Shown here: positions 7,831 through 16,607 of the stretch, one piece after another
Numbering within the stretch: the first letter of the stretch is position 1
How the letters are laid out: the number at the start of each line of letters is the position of its first letter
Origin: Oceaniglobus roseus
GTDB lineage: Bacteria > Pseudomonadota > Alphaproteobacteria > Rhodobacterales > Rhodobacteraceae
Assembly (NCBI RefSeq): GCF_002869745.1
Contig: NZ_PNOS01000010.1
Coordinates: 1 to 64,000, forward strand
Length of the DNA stretch: 64,000 nucleotides
Reading direction: 5' to 3'
Position numbers and translations under genes: made by a program
The notes under the pieces: generated by a model
Databases searched by the model: none
Told to the model about the DNA's origin: nothing
What the model saw: only the letters and a program-made list of their open reading frames with translations

Positions 7831-8825
7831 CGTTCGCGCATCTCCGGGCCGGGCAGGCCGTCGGCGACCATATCCGCCCGGCCCGACCGATCAAGCCCTC
7901 GATGTCGCGCGCCACCGCCGGGTGTGTCTTCGAGGTCCGGCAGGCGCGGGCGCGGCTGGACCAGGAACAGGCCGGCGAACATCACCGCCACCGCCGCCCA
8001 GATCCAGCCCGTGTAGCGCTCGCCGAGCAGCGCCATGGCCCAGAGCAGCCCCGCCGCGGTCACGAGGTAGCTGACCTGCGCCGCGAAGACCGCGCCGGCC
8101 CGCCCGACGAGCCAGACATAGGTGGTGTAGACGACGGCGTGGATCACGGCCGAGACCAGGATCGCCACCTCGGGCGGACCCGGATCGGCCAGCGGGTTCA
8201 CCCACTGGCCCGTGACGACCGCCAGCGGCAGCGCCACGACGGCCCCCGCGATGGAGGCGCCGAGCAGCACCTCCACGGGGTCGAGCCCGTGGGTGCCCCA
8301 GCGGCTGACGACGTTGCCTTCCAGCGCATAGAACAGCGGCGCGACCAGCGCGAGCGGCAGGAACACCGCCATCGCCGGGTCGGGCAGCGCCGTTTCCGGC
8401 GCGGCCAGCAGGATCACCCCCGTCGCCCCCAGCAGCAGGCCGAGGAGGCGCGCCTTCGAGAAGCCCTCGTTGCGCATCGCGAGTGCCACCGGGAAGGCGA
8501 ACATCGGCACCAGGGACAGGAGGATCGAGATCACGCCCGAGGGCAGGTGCCGGATCGCGGCGTAGGAGGCCGAGTTCGGCAGCACCGTCCCGATCAGCGC
8601 GATCAGCAGGTAGAAGCCCACCTGCCGCCGCCCGCCCGGCAGTCCCCGCCCCCGCACCGCCTGCACCGTGCCGAGGATCAGCGCGCCAAGCGTCAGCTGC
8701 CAGAAGATCAGCCCCAGCGGCTGGTGCCCGGTCGAGACCGCGATCTTGCCCAGCGGCTGCGTCGCCCCCCAGCCGATGCCGAGCAGCACCAGAACGCCCA
8801 TCAGTTCCAGGGTCTCGCGCCGCAT
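7827..8825 (-). CDS. DMT superfamily (EamA) transporter
   Basis: 332 aa with about ten membrane helices in two EamA repeats, for example LLGIGWGATQPLGKIAVS early and YVWLVGRAGAVFAAQVSYL in the second repeat. The start at 8825 follows AAGGCAGGA at good spacing; upstream frame sequence is low-complexity and unlike the family. Likely an exporter of metabolites or amino acids; substrate unknown. The hydrophilic C-terminal tail of about 35 residues (PRPRLPDLEDTPGGG onward) extends past the last helix. First gene of an operon with the SLC13 permease (ATGA overlap at 7827-7830). Confidence 0.88.
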   Translation of the reverse strand: MRRETLELMGVLVLLGIGWGATQPLGKIAVSTGHQPLGLIFWQLTLGALILGTVQAVRGRGLPGGRRQVGFYLLIALIGTVLPNSASYAAIRHLPSGVISILLSLVPMFAFPVALAMRNEGFSKARLLGLLLGATGVILLAAPETALPDPAMAVFLPLALVAPLFYALEGNVVSRWGTHGLDPVEVLLGASIAGAVVALPLAVVTGQWVNPLADPGPPEVAILVSAVIHAVVYTTYVWLVGRAGAVFAAQVSYLVTAAGLLWAMALLGERYTGWIWAAVAVMFAGLFLVQPRPRLPDLEDTPGGGARHRGLDRSGRADMVADGLPGPEMRER

Positions 8826-8974
8826 CGTCCTGCCTTTCGGGTGTGGTTTCCGGAACCCCTGCCGCAATCGGCCGGCGGGGGCAAGGGTGCGGGCCGATGT
8901 GCGGACGGGGCCGGGGGCTTGGCGGCCCGCGGCGGATCGGCGTAGACTGGCGGCAGCGGAGCGGGAGAAGGCAG

Positions 8975-9607
8975 ATGTCGGGTTTCGTTCAATGCACGGT
9001 CCTTGTCCTTGCCCTGGGCCTTCCACCCGGCCCCGGTACGGCGCAGACGGAGCTTCCCGCCGCGCTCCAGCCCGACGCGATCCGCGCCGCCTATGCCGCG
9101 GCGGTCGAGGATACGGACCCCCTGCCCCCGCTCGCCCTTGCCGCGCTGGTGGCCGCGGAGGACCGAGATTTCTTCGACCGCCCACCCGCGGCCTCGACCA
9201 TCTCGCTGGCGATCGCCGCCTGGTATCCCGACCCCTCGGCGGACCGCCTGTCGCGGATGGCGGCCGGCATCGCCATCGGCACCACGCTCAACTGGGAAGA
9301 GATCCTCGACTGGTACGCCCGGCGCGTGTTCTTCGGCCAGGGCTGCTTCGGGATCGAGGGCGCGGCGCGCGCCTATTTCGGGCGCGAGATCGGGGAGCTC
9401 GGCCCCGGAGACTTCGCCTTCCTCGCGGCCCTGCCGAAGGCCCCTGCCCGCTTCCATCCGGTGCGCGACCTCGCCCGCGCGACCGGGCGGCGCGACTTCG
9501 TGCTGGGCGAGATGGTGAAGACCGGCGCCCTGGACGCGGAGGAGGCGGAGGCGGCGCGGGCGCAGCCGCTCGGGACGCTGGCGGTGCCCGGAACCTGCGC
9601 GCGCTGA
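8975..9607 (+). CDS. orphan GT51 peptidoglycan glycosyltransferase-domain protein
   Basis: 210 aa: a signal peptide or anchor (MSGFVQCTVLVLALGLPPG) followed by one compact GT51 domain. AAEDRDFF holds the equivalent of the catalytic Glu (Glu62), LNWEEILDWYARRVFFGQG matches the second acidic motif, and GIEGAARAYFGREIGEL and LAALPKAPARFHP match the downstream blocks. The usual GGSTITQQ segment is replaced by PAASTISLAI. No transpeptidase domain follows, and the domain is shorter than in MtgA or PBP1. It is probably a degenerate or specialised monofunctional transglycosylase; activity is doubtful because motif 2 is altered. Alone on the plus strand, facing lysE. Confidence 0.8.
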   Translation: MSGFVQCTVLVLALGLPPGPGTAQTELPAALQPDAIRAAYAAAVEDTDPLPPLALAALVAAEDRDFFDRPPAASTISLAIAAWYPDPSADRLSRMAAGIAIGTTLNWEEILDWYARRVFFGQGCFGIEGAARAYFGREIGELGPGDFAFLAALPKAPARFHPVRDLARATGRRDFVLGEMVKTGALDAEEAEAARAQPLGTLAVPGTCAR

Positions 9608-9640
9608 GGGGGCGCCCGGCCTGCGACTTTCGGAAAGGGG

Positions 9641-10237
9641 TCAGCCGCGCAGTTGCGACAGGGCGGCAAGGGCCACGACCAGCAGCATCGACGCCGCCAT
9701 GGCGACGTTGATCGCCCGCTGGGTGCGCGGCGGCAGGTCCAGCCGGTTCAGCGCGATCCCGAGCCAGAGCCAGCCGAGGTGGATCGGCACCCAGATCAGG
9801 TTCAGGATCAGGAACTTCGCCGCCATCTCGGCCCCGGGACTGCCCGGCAGGAAGGGAAAGCCCGAGAACAGCGCCGTGTTGACCGCATAGGCCTTGGGAT
9901 TGATCGCCTGCAGCATCAGCCCGCCGACGATGCCAGGGGGCCGCTCGGCCTCGATGAAGGCGAGGCGGGCGCCCGCGAAGGCGATCCTCAGCGCGAGGTA
10001 AAGCAGGTAGCAGGTGGAGGCGACGACCAGCAGCGTGCGGATCGCGGGCGCCGCCAGCAGAGCCGCCGCCAGCCCGCTGACCACCGCCAGGGCAACGAGG
10101 TTGGTGCCGATGAACAGCCCCAGCACATAGCGCATCCCGGCCCGCGCCCCGAACCCCGCCCCGACCCCCGCGGTGGACAGGACGCCGGGGCCGGGTGTCA
10201 CGATCAGGAAGAAGACGGCGGCGGCGAAGGTCAGCAT
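9641..10237 (-). CDS. LysE/RhtB family exporter
   Basis: 198 aa, six predicted helices. The N-terminus MLTFAAAVFFLIVTPGPGVLS carries the family PGPG motif, and SGFPFLPG and the IALNRL region fit RhtB-like efflux proteins for amino acids or homoserine lactones. The ATG at 10237 is preferred because family members start right before the first helix; a frame from 10294 adds a charged extension overlapping guaD. It lies 28 nt after the guanine deaminase stop, same strand, so it may share its transcript. Substrate unknown. Confidence 0.88.
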   Translation of the reverse strand: MLTFAAAVFFLIVTPGPGVLSTAGVGAGFGARAGMRYVLGLFIGTNLVALAVVSGLAAALLAAPAIRTLLVVASTCYLLYLALRIAFAGARLAFIEAERPPGIVGGLMLQAINPKAYAVNTALFSGFPFLPGSPGAEMAAKFLILNLIWVPIHLGWLWLGIALNRLDLPPRTQRAINVAMAASMLLVVALAALSQLRG

Positions 10238-10265
10238 CGCCCGGTGTCCGTGCGGGCGCCTCGGG

Positions 10266-11582
10266 TCACTGGCGCCGTCCCGCGACCCAGACACCGGCGA
10301 TGGCGCGGTCGTCGCCCATCATGATCGTCGGGAACACCGCTTCCCAGATGTCCGCCGCCCGGTCCGCCCGCTGCGCGATGGCGGGGGTCGAGGCGAGGTC
10401 GAGCGCGACGAGGTCGGCCTCGGACCCCGCGGCCAGCGTGCCGACGCGATCCGCCATGTGCATCGCCCGGGCCGAGCCTTCTGTCGCGAGCCACAGAAGC
10501 TGCGCGGGATGCAGCGGCGTGCCGCGCAGCTGGCCGATCTCGTAGGCCGCGGCCATGGTCCGCAGCATCGAGAAGGACGACCCGCCCCCCACGTCCGTCG
10601 CCAGCGCCACCGGGAGGCCGCGCGCCTTAAGCCCCGCCATGTCGAACAGGCCCGAGCCGATGAAAGTGTTCGAGGTCGGGCAATGGACCAGCGCCGCCCC
10701 GGCCTCGGCCAGCCGGTCGACCTCGCGCGGGGCAAGGTGGATGGCGTGGCCGAACAGCGCCCGCTCGCCCAGCAGGTCCGCCGATTCGTAGGTGTCGAGA
10801 TAGTCGCGCGCCTGCGGGTGCAGGTCCTTCACCCAGGCGATCTCGTCCAGCTGCTCCGAGAGGTGGGTCTGCATCAGGCAGTCCGGATGCTCGCGCCAGA
10901 GCGCACCGAGCGCGTGCAGCTGCTCGCGGCTCGACGTCGGCGTGAAGCGCGGCGTGATCGCGTATTCCAGCCGCCCCCGCCCGTGCCAGCGCCGAAGCAG
11001 CGCCTTGCTGTCGTCATAGGCCGACTGCGCGGTGTCGCAGAGCCCTTCGGGCGCGTTCCGGTCCATGCAGGTCTTGCCCGCCACCGCGCGCAGCCCCCGC
11101 TCCGCCGCCTCGGCGAAGAAGGCCTCGACGCTGACCGGATCGGAGGTGGCGAAGGAGCAGACGGTGGTGGTGCCGTTCGCCAGCGTCAGGTCGAAGAACC
11201 GCGCCGCGATCGCGGCGGCATAGTCCGGGTCGGACAGGCGCATCTCTTCGGGGAAGGTATAGCTGTTCAGCCAGTCGATCAGCCGCTTGCCCCAGCTCGC
11301 GATGATCCCAGTCTGGGGGAAGTGCACGTGGGCGTCGACGAACCCCGGCAGCAGCAGCGCCTCGCCCATGTCGCGGACCGGCACCTGCGGGTGCGCCGCG
11401 CGCAGCGCGTCGGCGGCGCCGGTGGCGCGGATCGTCCCGCCCTCGACCAGCACCGCGCCGCGGCGTTCGTGGCGCACCGCCTCGTCCGGCGGGACGGCGA
11501 AGGGATCGGCGTGGAACGGCAGCAGCTGACCGAGGATCAGCTGCGCGGGAGCGGTGGACAGGGGGGAGGGAGCGGCGGACAT
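10266..11582 (-). CDS. guaD: guanine deaminase
   Basis: 438 aa amidohydrolase. PGFVDAHVHFPQTGIIASWG has the zinc-binding HxH of the family, with guanine-deaminase-type KRLIDWLNSYTFPEE just after; QTHLSEQLDEIAWV supplies the next metal or substrate His and ATDVGGGSSFSML the catalytic Asp. The ATG at 11582 follows AAGGGGA directly upstream and matches family length, whereas the open frame extends further to 11690 without resemblance. It converts guanine to xanthine and ammonia in purine salvage or catabolism, in the cytosol. LysE exporter follows; mgtE is divergent. Confidence 0.95.
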   Translation of the reverse strand: MSAAPSPLSTAPAQLILGQLLPFHADPFAVPPDEAVRHERRGAVLVEGGTIRATGAADALRAAHPQVPVRDMGEALLLPGFVDAHVHFPQTGIIASWGKRLIDWLNSYTFPEEMRLSDPDYAAAIAARFFDLTLANGTTTVCSFATSDPVSVEAFFAEAAERGLRAVAGKTCMDRNAPEGLCDTAQSAYDDSKALLRRWHGRGRLEYAITPRFTPTSSREQLHALGALWREHPDCLMQTHLSEQLDEIAWVKDLHPQARDYLDTYESADLLGERALFGHAIHLAPREVDRLAEAGAALVHCPTSNTFIGSGLFDMAGLKARGLPVALATDVGGGSSFSMLRTMAAAYEIGQLRGTPLHPAQLLWLATEGSARAMHMADRVGTLAAGSEADLVALDLASTPAIAQRADRAADIWEAVFPTIMMGDDRAIAGVWVAGRRQ

Positions 11583-11688
11583 TCCCCTTCCTACGGCGGC
11601 CCCGAAGCAAGGTAAATTCCCCTTATCCGCTGGCCGCACCCCCTGCCCTGCCCTATGGTCCGCGCAACGCCAGACAGGGGAGATCCGC

Positions 11689-13077
11689 ATGAGCGATCAG
11701 GACGTCGTCACCGAGGAGAGAGAGGACGAGGACGACGCCTATGCGCTGGACCAGAAGACGGTCGCGGCGATCCTGGAGGCGGTCGAGAACGGCGACGCGG
11801 CCGAGCTGACGCGGCTGATGGAGCCGCTGCACGCCGCCGACATCGCCGACCTCCTGGAACAGATCGACAGTTCCGACCGGCGCGCGCTCATCACGCTCTA
11901 CGGCAAGGAGTTCGACGGCGAGATCCTGTCCGAGCTCGACGAGTCGATCCGCGAGGACGTGATCTCGGCCCTGTCGCCACAGGTGCTGTCGGACGCCGTG
12001 CGCGAAATGGAATCCGACGACGTCGTCGACCTGCTGGAAGACCTCGAGAAGCCGCAGCAGGACGCGATCCTCGAGGTGCTGGAGGCCGCCGACCGCCTCG
12101 CCGTCGAGCGCGCGCTGTCCTTCCCGGAATACTCCGCCGGCCGCCTGATGCAGCGCGAGGTGGTGATGGCGCCCGAGCACTGGACCGTGGGCGAGGCCAT
12201 CGACTACATGCGGAACAAGGACGACCTGCCCGACCAGTTCTATCATCTCATCCTCGTCGACCCGCGGCTGCGTCCCACCGGCTATGTCGCGCTCGGCAAG
12301 CTGATGGCGGCGCGGCGCGACACGAAGCTGACCGACCTGCTGGAGACGAGCTTCCGCACCTTCGACGTGGACGAGGAGGAGGGCGACGTCGCCTATGCCT
12401 TCAACCAGTACCACCTGATCTCGGCCCCGGTGGTGGACGACGACGGGCGCCTTGTCGGCGTCATCACCATCGACGACGCGATGATCGTGCTGGACGAGGA
12501 GCACGAGGAGGACATCCTGCGCCTCGCCGGGGTCGGCGACGAGAGCCTGTCGGACAGCACCCTGACGATCGTGCGCCAGCGCTTTCCATGGCTCGCCATC
12601 AACCTCGGCACCGCGATCCTGGCCTCGGCCGTGATCGCGCAGTTCGAATCGACCCTCGCCGCGGTGGTGGCGCTGGCGGTGCTGATGCCCATCGTGGCCT
12701 CGATGGGCGGCAACGCGGCGACCCAGACGATGACCGTGGCCGTGCGCGCGCTCGCCACCCGCGACCTGACGCGGTCGAACGCGCTCAGGGTGATCCGGCG
12801 GGAACTGGTGGCGGGGTTCCTGAACGGCTGCGTCTTCGCGGTGCTGATGGGGGCGATCGGCATGGTCTGGTTCGGCACGCCGATGCTGGGCATCGTCCTC
12901 GGCGCGGCGATGATCATCAACCTCGTCGTGGCGGGGCTGGCCGGGGTGCTGGTGCCGCTGACGCTGGAGAAGGTGGGCGTCGATCCCGCGCTCGCCTCCG
13001 GGGCCTTCGTGACCACGGTGACGGACGTCGTCGGCTTCTTCGCCTTCCTCGGCCTCGCCGCCTTCCTGCTGATCTGA
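11689..13077 (+). CDS. mgtE: magnesium transporter MgtE
   Basis: 462 aa. An N-terminal helical MgtE_N domain (about 20-145, with LHAADIADLLEQ and the repeated acid-rich helices) is followed by two CBS domains (about 150-275: APEHWTVGEAIDYMR and DDDGRLVGVITIDDAMIV) and a five-helix membrane part from about residue 300. The pore region includes MPIVASMGGNAATQTMTVAVRAL, the family signature. The cytosolic acidic domains sense Mg2+ and gate the channel. No Mg2+-sensing riboswitch structure is obvious in the 106-bp leader. It precedes fau by 7 nt, so the two are probably co-transcribed. Confidence 0.96.
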   Translation: MSDQDVVTEEREDEDDAYALDQKTVAAILEAVENGDAAELTRLMEPLHAADIADLLEQIDSSDRRALITLYGKEFDGEILSELDESIREDVISALSPQVLSDAVREMESDDVVDLLEDLEKPQQDAILEVLEAADRLAVERALSFPEYSAGRLMQREVVMAPEHWTVGEAIDYMRNKDDLPDQFYHLILVDPRLRPTGYVALGKLMAARRDTKLTDLLETSFRTFDVDEEEGDVAYAFNQYHLISAPVVDDDGRLVGVITIDDAMIVLDEEHEEDILRLAGVGDESLSDSTLTIVRQRFPWLAINLGTAILASAVIAQFESTLAAVVALAVLMPIVASMGGNAATQTMTVAVRALATRDLTRSNALRVIRRELVAGFLNGCVFAVLMGAIGMVWFGTPMLGIVLGAAMIINLVVAGLAGVLVPLTLEKVGVDPALASGAFVTTVTDVVGFFAFLGLAAFLLI

Positions 13078-13084
13078 GGCCGCG

Positions 13085-13681
13085 ATGGCACAGGAAACCC
13101 CCGAACCCGCAGACGACCCGGCCGCCGACCTCGCCGCCGCCAAGGCCCTGGCCCGCACCGCGGCCCATGCCCGCCGCAAGGCGGCCTTCGCCGCGCGTCC
13201 CGCCGATTCCTGCCGCCACCTGTCGGACATCCTCCGGCAGCACCGCGGCAGGCCGCTTTCGGGCTACCTGCCGATCCGGACCGAGATCGACCCGCTTCCG
13301 GCGATGGCCGAGGCCGCGCGCCACGGGCCCGTCGGCGTGCCGGTGATCCCGGGGCGCGACATGCCGCTGCGCTTCGCCCGCTGGACGCCGGACACGCCCC
13401 TGGTCCCCGGTCCGTTCGGCGCCATGGTCCCCGAGGCCCCCGAGTGGATGGTGCCCGGGATCCTGATCGTCCCGCTCCTCGCCTTCACCGCCACGGGCGC
13501 GCGGCTGGGCTACGGCGGGGGCTTCTACGACCGCACGCTCGAGGTTCTGCGCGCCGGGCGGCCGACGCTTGCCATCGGCTTCGCCTTCGCGGCACAGGAG
13601 GCGGAGCGCCTGCCCTTCGATCCGAACGACCAGCCGCTGGATCACGTCGTGACCGAGCGGGGCGTCCTCACGCCGGAGTAG
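13085..13681 (+). CDS. 5-formyltetrahydrofolate cyclo-ligase
   Basis: 198 aa. ATP-dependent conversion of 5-formyl-THF to 5,10-methenyl-THF, cytosolic folate recycling. RKAAFAARPADSC near the N-terminus, SGYLPIRTEIDP in the middle, and the C-terminal ATGARLGYGGGFYDRTLE (the GxGxGxYDR nucleotide/phosphate motif) define the family. The N-terminal 35 residues are Ala/Pro-rich and variable. Seven nt downstream of mgtE in the same direction. Its 3' end faces gshA across a 112-bp gap with a strong inverted repeat. Confidence 0.95.
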   Translation: MAQETPEPADDPAADLAAAKALARTAAHARRKAAFAARPADSCRHLSDILRQHRGRPLSGYLPIRTEIDPLPAMAEAARHGPVGVPVIPGRDMPLRFARWTPDTPLVPGPFGAMVPEAPEWMVPGILIVPLLAFTATGARLGYGGGFYDRTLEVLRAGRPTLAIGFAFAAQEAERLPFDPNDQPLDHVVTERGVLTPE

Positions 13682-13737
13682 CGGGCACGCTTCGCCGCCG
13701 CGTATCGAATGACGGGCGGCGCCCCCTCACCCCCCTG

Positions 13738-13763
13738 CCCCCCTCTCCCGAGGGAGAGGGGGG
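13738..13763. repeat. 12-bp-arm inverted repeat between convergent genes
   Basis: CCCCCCTCTCCC (13738-13749), 2-nt loop GA, GGGAGAGGGGGG (13752-13763). It lies between the convergent fau and gshA genes. It lacks a T-run on either strand, so a bidirectional intrinsic terminator is only possible. The CCCTCTCCC-type arm resembles extragenic repeats scattered in many proteobacterial genomes. Confidence 0.75.
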
Positions 13764-13793
13764 ATCCCTGGCGGGGGTCTCGCCGCGACGGGC

Positions 13794-15164
13794 TCAGTAG
13801 CTGTGTTCGGCGTAGATCCGCTTCAGGTCGCCCTGCCAGGGGCCGTCGTATTCCGCCAGCAGCTCGTCGGCGGGGGTGCGCCCCGTCTCGACCGATTCCT
13901 TCAGCGCGTTCAGGAAATGCGTCTCGTCCGGGACGAGGCCACCCGCGCCGGGACGGGCACGGGCCTTGAGCCCCGCCTCGGCGATCGCCACCGCCTCTCG
14001 GGCGAGGTCGTGCATCGACAGCTCGCCGACCTTCGCCTGGAGCCCCTGTTCCGAGGCGGCGACGCGCAGCGCCTCGCGGGTCCCGGCGTCCCAGCCCTTC
14101 ACCATGTCCCAGGCGGCGTCGAGGCTGCCCTGGTCGTACATCAGGCCCACCCAGAAGGCCGGGAGCGCGCACAGCCGCCGCCATGGGCCGCCGTCCGCGC
14201 CGCGCATCTCGATGAACTTCTTGATCCGCGCCTCGGGGAACAGGGTCGTCAGGTGGTCGGCCCAGTCCGACAGGGTCGGCGTCTCGCCGGGCAGCGCGGG
14301 CAGCTCGCCCTTCAGGAAGTCGCGGAACGACTGGCCGAGGGCGTCGATGTACCTTCCGTCGCGGTAGACGAAGTACATCGGCACGTCGAGCGCGTACTCG
14401 GCCCAGCGTTCGAACCCGAAGCCCGCGTCGAAGACGAAGGGCACCATCCCGGTGCGGGCGTCGTCGAGGCTGCGCCAGACGCGGGAGCGCCAGGACTTGT
14501 GACCGTTCTTCTTCCCTTCGAAGAACGGCGAGTTGGCGAAAAGCGCGGTGGCGACGGGTTGCAGCGCGATGGCGACGCGCAGCTTCTGGACCATGTCGGC
14601 CTCGGACGAGAAGTCGAGATTCACCTGCACGGTGCAGGTGCGGCGCATCATCTGGGTGCCGTGGGTGCCGACGCGGCCCATGTAGCTGTCCATCAGCTTG
14701 TAGCGGCCCTTGGGCATCAGCGGCATCTGCTCGTGCGTCCATTCCGGCGCGGCGCCGAGGCCGATGAAGCCGACGCCGATCTCGTCGGCCACCGACTTCA
14801 CCTCGCGCAGGTGCTCGTTCACCTCGTCGCAGGTCTGGTGGATCGTCTCGACCGGGGCGCCGGAAAGCTCCAGCTGGCCGCCCGGTTCGAGGCTGACGTT
14901 GGCGCCGTCCTTCTCCAGTCCCAGCAGTTTTCCCGCCTCGGTCACGGGCTTCCAGCCGAAGCGGTCCCTCAGGCCCGCGAGGACGGCGTGGATCGAGCGT
15001 TCCCCCTCGTAGGGCAGCGGCAGCAGCGTGTCCTTGCAATAGCCGAACTTCTCGTGCTCGGTGCCGATGCGCCAGGCGTCCTTCGGCTTGCAGCCCGAGG
15101 CCATGTAGTCGGCGAGCTGCGCGAAGTTCTCGATCGGGCCGCCGCCGGACTGGGGGATGGACAT
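13794..15164 (-). CDS. gshA: glutamate--cysteine ligase (plant/alphaproteobacterial type)
   Basis: 456 aa, start ATG at 15164 giving MSIPQSGGGPIENFAQL, as in relatives; the longer open frame upstream is unrelated sequence. GCS2-type blocks are visible: WRIGTEHEKFGY, SLEPGGQLELSG, MRRTCTVQVNLDFSSE (metal and substrate residues) and a C-terminal TPADELLAEYDGPW. It catalyses the ATP-dependent first step of glutathione synthesis in the cytosol. It is the last gene of a minus-strand run rsmE-GNAT-unknown-gshA. The rsmE/gshA association is common in Rhodobacterales. Members of this class can form a regulatory disulphide; I did not identify those cysteines. Confidence 0.96.
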   Translation of the reverse strand: MSIPQSGGGPIENFAQLADYMASGCKPKDAWRIGTEHEKFGYCKDTLLPLPYEGERSIHAVLAGLRDRFGWKPVTEAGKLLGLEKDGANVSLEPGGQLELSGAPVETIHQTCDEVNEHLREVKSVADEIGVGFIGLGAAPEWTHEQMPLMPKGRYKLMDSYMGRVGTHGTQMMRRTCTVQVNLDFSSEADMVQKLRVAIALQPVATALFANSPFFEGKKNGHKSWRSRVWRSLDDARTGMVPFVFDAGFGFERWAEYALDVPMYFVYRDGRYIDALGQSFRDFLKGELPALPGETPTLSDWADHLTTLFPEARIKKFIEMRGADGGPWRRLCALPAFWVGLMYDQGSLDAAWDMVKGWDAGTREALRVAASEQGLQAKVGELSMHDLAREAVAIAEAGLKARARPGAGGLVPDETHFLNALKESVETGRTPADELLAEYDGPWQGDLKRIYAEHSY

Positions 15165-15228
15165 GGGCGAGGTCTCCGGATCGTTTGGGCGCAGGGAACC
15201 CGAGGGTTGGAAGGATTTTCCGGCCTTG

Positions 15229-15759
15229 TCAATGCAGCCTAAGGCGGGGCTTCTGCCAGATGACGAACAGGCCGTGTGCGCGGCTGTTGCCCGCCTCGAT
15301 CGCCCGCGCATAGTCGACGCCGGGCAGCGGCGCGAGGGCGTCGAACAGGGCCGACGCGTTCTCGGCGTCGCCCGGGATGGTCAGGGGCGGCGCGCCGTCC
15401 GCGTGCAGGATCCAGTCCATCCCCGCCGGGCCCTTCCGGCGGCCGTGGCGGCGGACCTCGATCCGCGCAAGGCTGTCGATCGAGACGGCGCCGCCGCTCT
15501 CGGGGCCGAAATAGGTGATCTGGCGCTCGGTCACCTCGACCATCCCCGCGCCGCCGCCCCCCGCGGGGAAGCGGGCGCGCCGGATGCCCTGGATCAGCAT
15601 GCCGGCCCCGAGCAGCGCGAGCGCCGCGCCGATGGGGCGCAGGAGGCCGGTGCCGCCGGTGAGCCAGCCGAGGCCCGGAACCAGCAGCACGCCGCCGACG
15701 ATGGCATCGCGCCAGCGGTGGAGGGCCGCGCGGGCCTCGGGGCGCAGGAAGCCGGTCAC
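15229..15759 (-). CDS. membrane protein with C-terminal soluble domain, unknown function
   Basis: 176 aa from a GTG at 15759 whose sequence GTGA contains the stop of the upstream acetyltransferase gene. Two close hydrophobic segments at about residues 20-35 and 40-58 (DAIVGGVLLVPGLGW; PIGAALALLGAGMLI) are followed by a beta-rich domain (MVEVTERQITYFGPESGG... SLARIEVRR) reminiscent of bacterial PH-like domains, though this is only a resemblance. Not recognised as a named family. The GTGA coupling to the GNAT protein and closeness to gshA suggest one operon. Confidence 0.72.
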   Translation of the reverse strand: MTGFLRPEARAALHRWRDAIVGGVLLVPGLGWLTGGTGLLRPIGAALALLGAGMLIQGIRRARFPAGGGGAGMVEVTERQITYFGPESGGAVSIDSLARIEVRRHGRRKGPAGMDWILHADGAPPLTIPGDAENASALFDALAPLPGVDYARAIEAGNSRAHGLFVIWQKPRLRLH

Positions 15760-16607
15760 GGGGTGGCGCCCTGCGGGCCGTCGAAGAGGACGAGGGCGAA
15801 ATCCTCGCCCCGCGTGAAGCCGAGGGCGCGATAGACGCTGGCGGCGGCTTCGGAGGCGGCGAAGAGGACGGCGCGGGCGGCGCCCGCCCCTCGCGCCTCG
15901 GCCAGGTGGAGGGCGAGCGCGCGGGCGGCGTGGCCGCGGCGGCGCAGCTCCGGCGGGGTGAAGACGCCGCCGACCTGCACGGCGTCGCGCCAGCGGGTGT
16001 TGAAGCCGGTCATCGCGACGGGGGCGCCGTCGCGGCAGAGCAGGCGGTGGCTGTCCTGTTCGATGTAGTGGGCGATGTCCTGGGCCGCTTTGGCCTGGGC
16101 CTCGTCGGCGGGGGTGCCGAGGACTTCGACGTGATAGGCGGCACGCCACTCGGTGGCGAGGGCGACGTTGGCCGCGTCGATGGGGTGCAGGGTTGCCCGG
16201 GTCGTGTCGGGCAAGATGAGGTCGGAGAGGTCGATCATGTAGCCCTGTTCATCCTCGCCCACCCGCGTGGGCGCGGTGTCGAGGGCGAATGCGCGGAGCG
16301 TGGCGCGGACCTGCGTGGCCTCGCCCGCTGCGCCGATGAAGGGCCCGAGGAAGACTTCGCGGAGGGCCTGCCAGTCGGTCTCCATGAGCGGGGGGACCTG
16401 CGGCAGGATCATCCCCTCGTTGGTGACGGCGAAGACGGCGTCGACCTTTGGCGACCTTCGCAGCAGGACGTTCAGCGCGCGCGGGTGGCCGCCGCCAAGC
16501 CCGTGGGCTGCGAGATTGCCCAAGGGAAACATCGAGGTTTGGAGGCGGGCGGAGAGGAAGGCCTCGATCTCCGGCACGTCGGCCCCGGTGGCGGCGTGCC
16601 AGCTCAT
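15756..16607 (-). CDS. GNAT family N-acetyltransferase
   Basis: 283 aa, longer than a single GNAT domain. The C-terminal part (about 150-280) contains the acetyl-CoA loop TPPELRRRGHAARALALHLAEARG and the closing motif ASVYRALGFTRGEDFALVLF. The N-terminal half resembles a degenerate second GNAT lobe (SARLQTSMFPLGNLAAHG). Substrate unknown. Its ATG overlaps the rsmE stop (ATGA, 16604-16607) and its stop overlaps the GTG of the following gene, so three genes are translationally chained. Confidence 0.88.
   Translation of the reverse strand: MSWHAATGADVPEIEAFLSARLQTSMFPLGNLAAHGLGGGHPRALNVLLRRSPKVDAVFAVTNEGMILPQVPPLMETDWQALREVFLGPFIGAAGEATQVRATLRAFALDTAPTRVGEDEQGYMIDLSDLILPDTTRATLHPIDAANVALATEWRAAYHVEVLGTPADEAQAKAAQDIAHYIEQDSHRLLCRDGAPVAMTGFNTRWRDAVQVGGVFTPPELRRRGHAARALALHLAEARGAGAARAVLFAASEAAASVYRALGFTRGEDFALVLFDGPQGATP

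Noticed and set aside
10238-10294. N-terminal extension of the LysE exporter
   Set aside because: Adds a charged stretch overlapping guaD; family members begin at the first helix.
11583-11688. Possible magnesium riboswitch in the mgtE leader
   Set aside because: Leader is only about 106 nt and no conserved M-box helices are visible.
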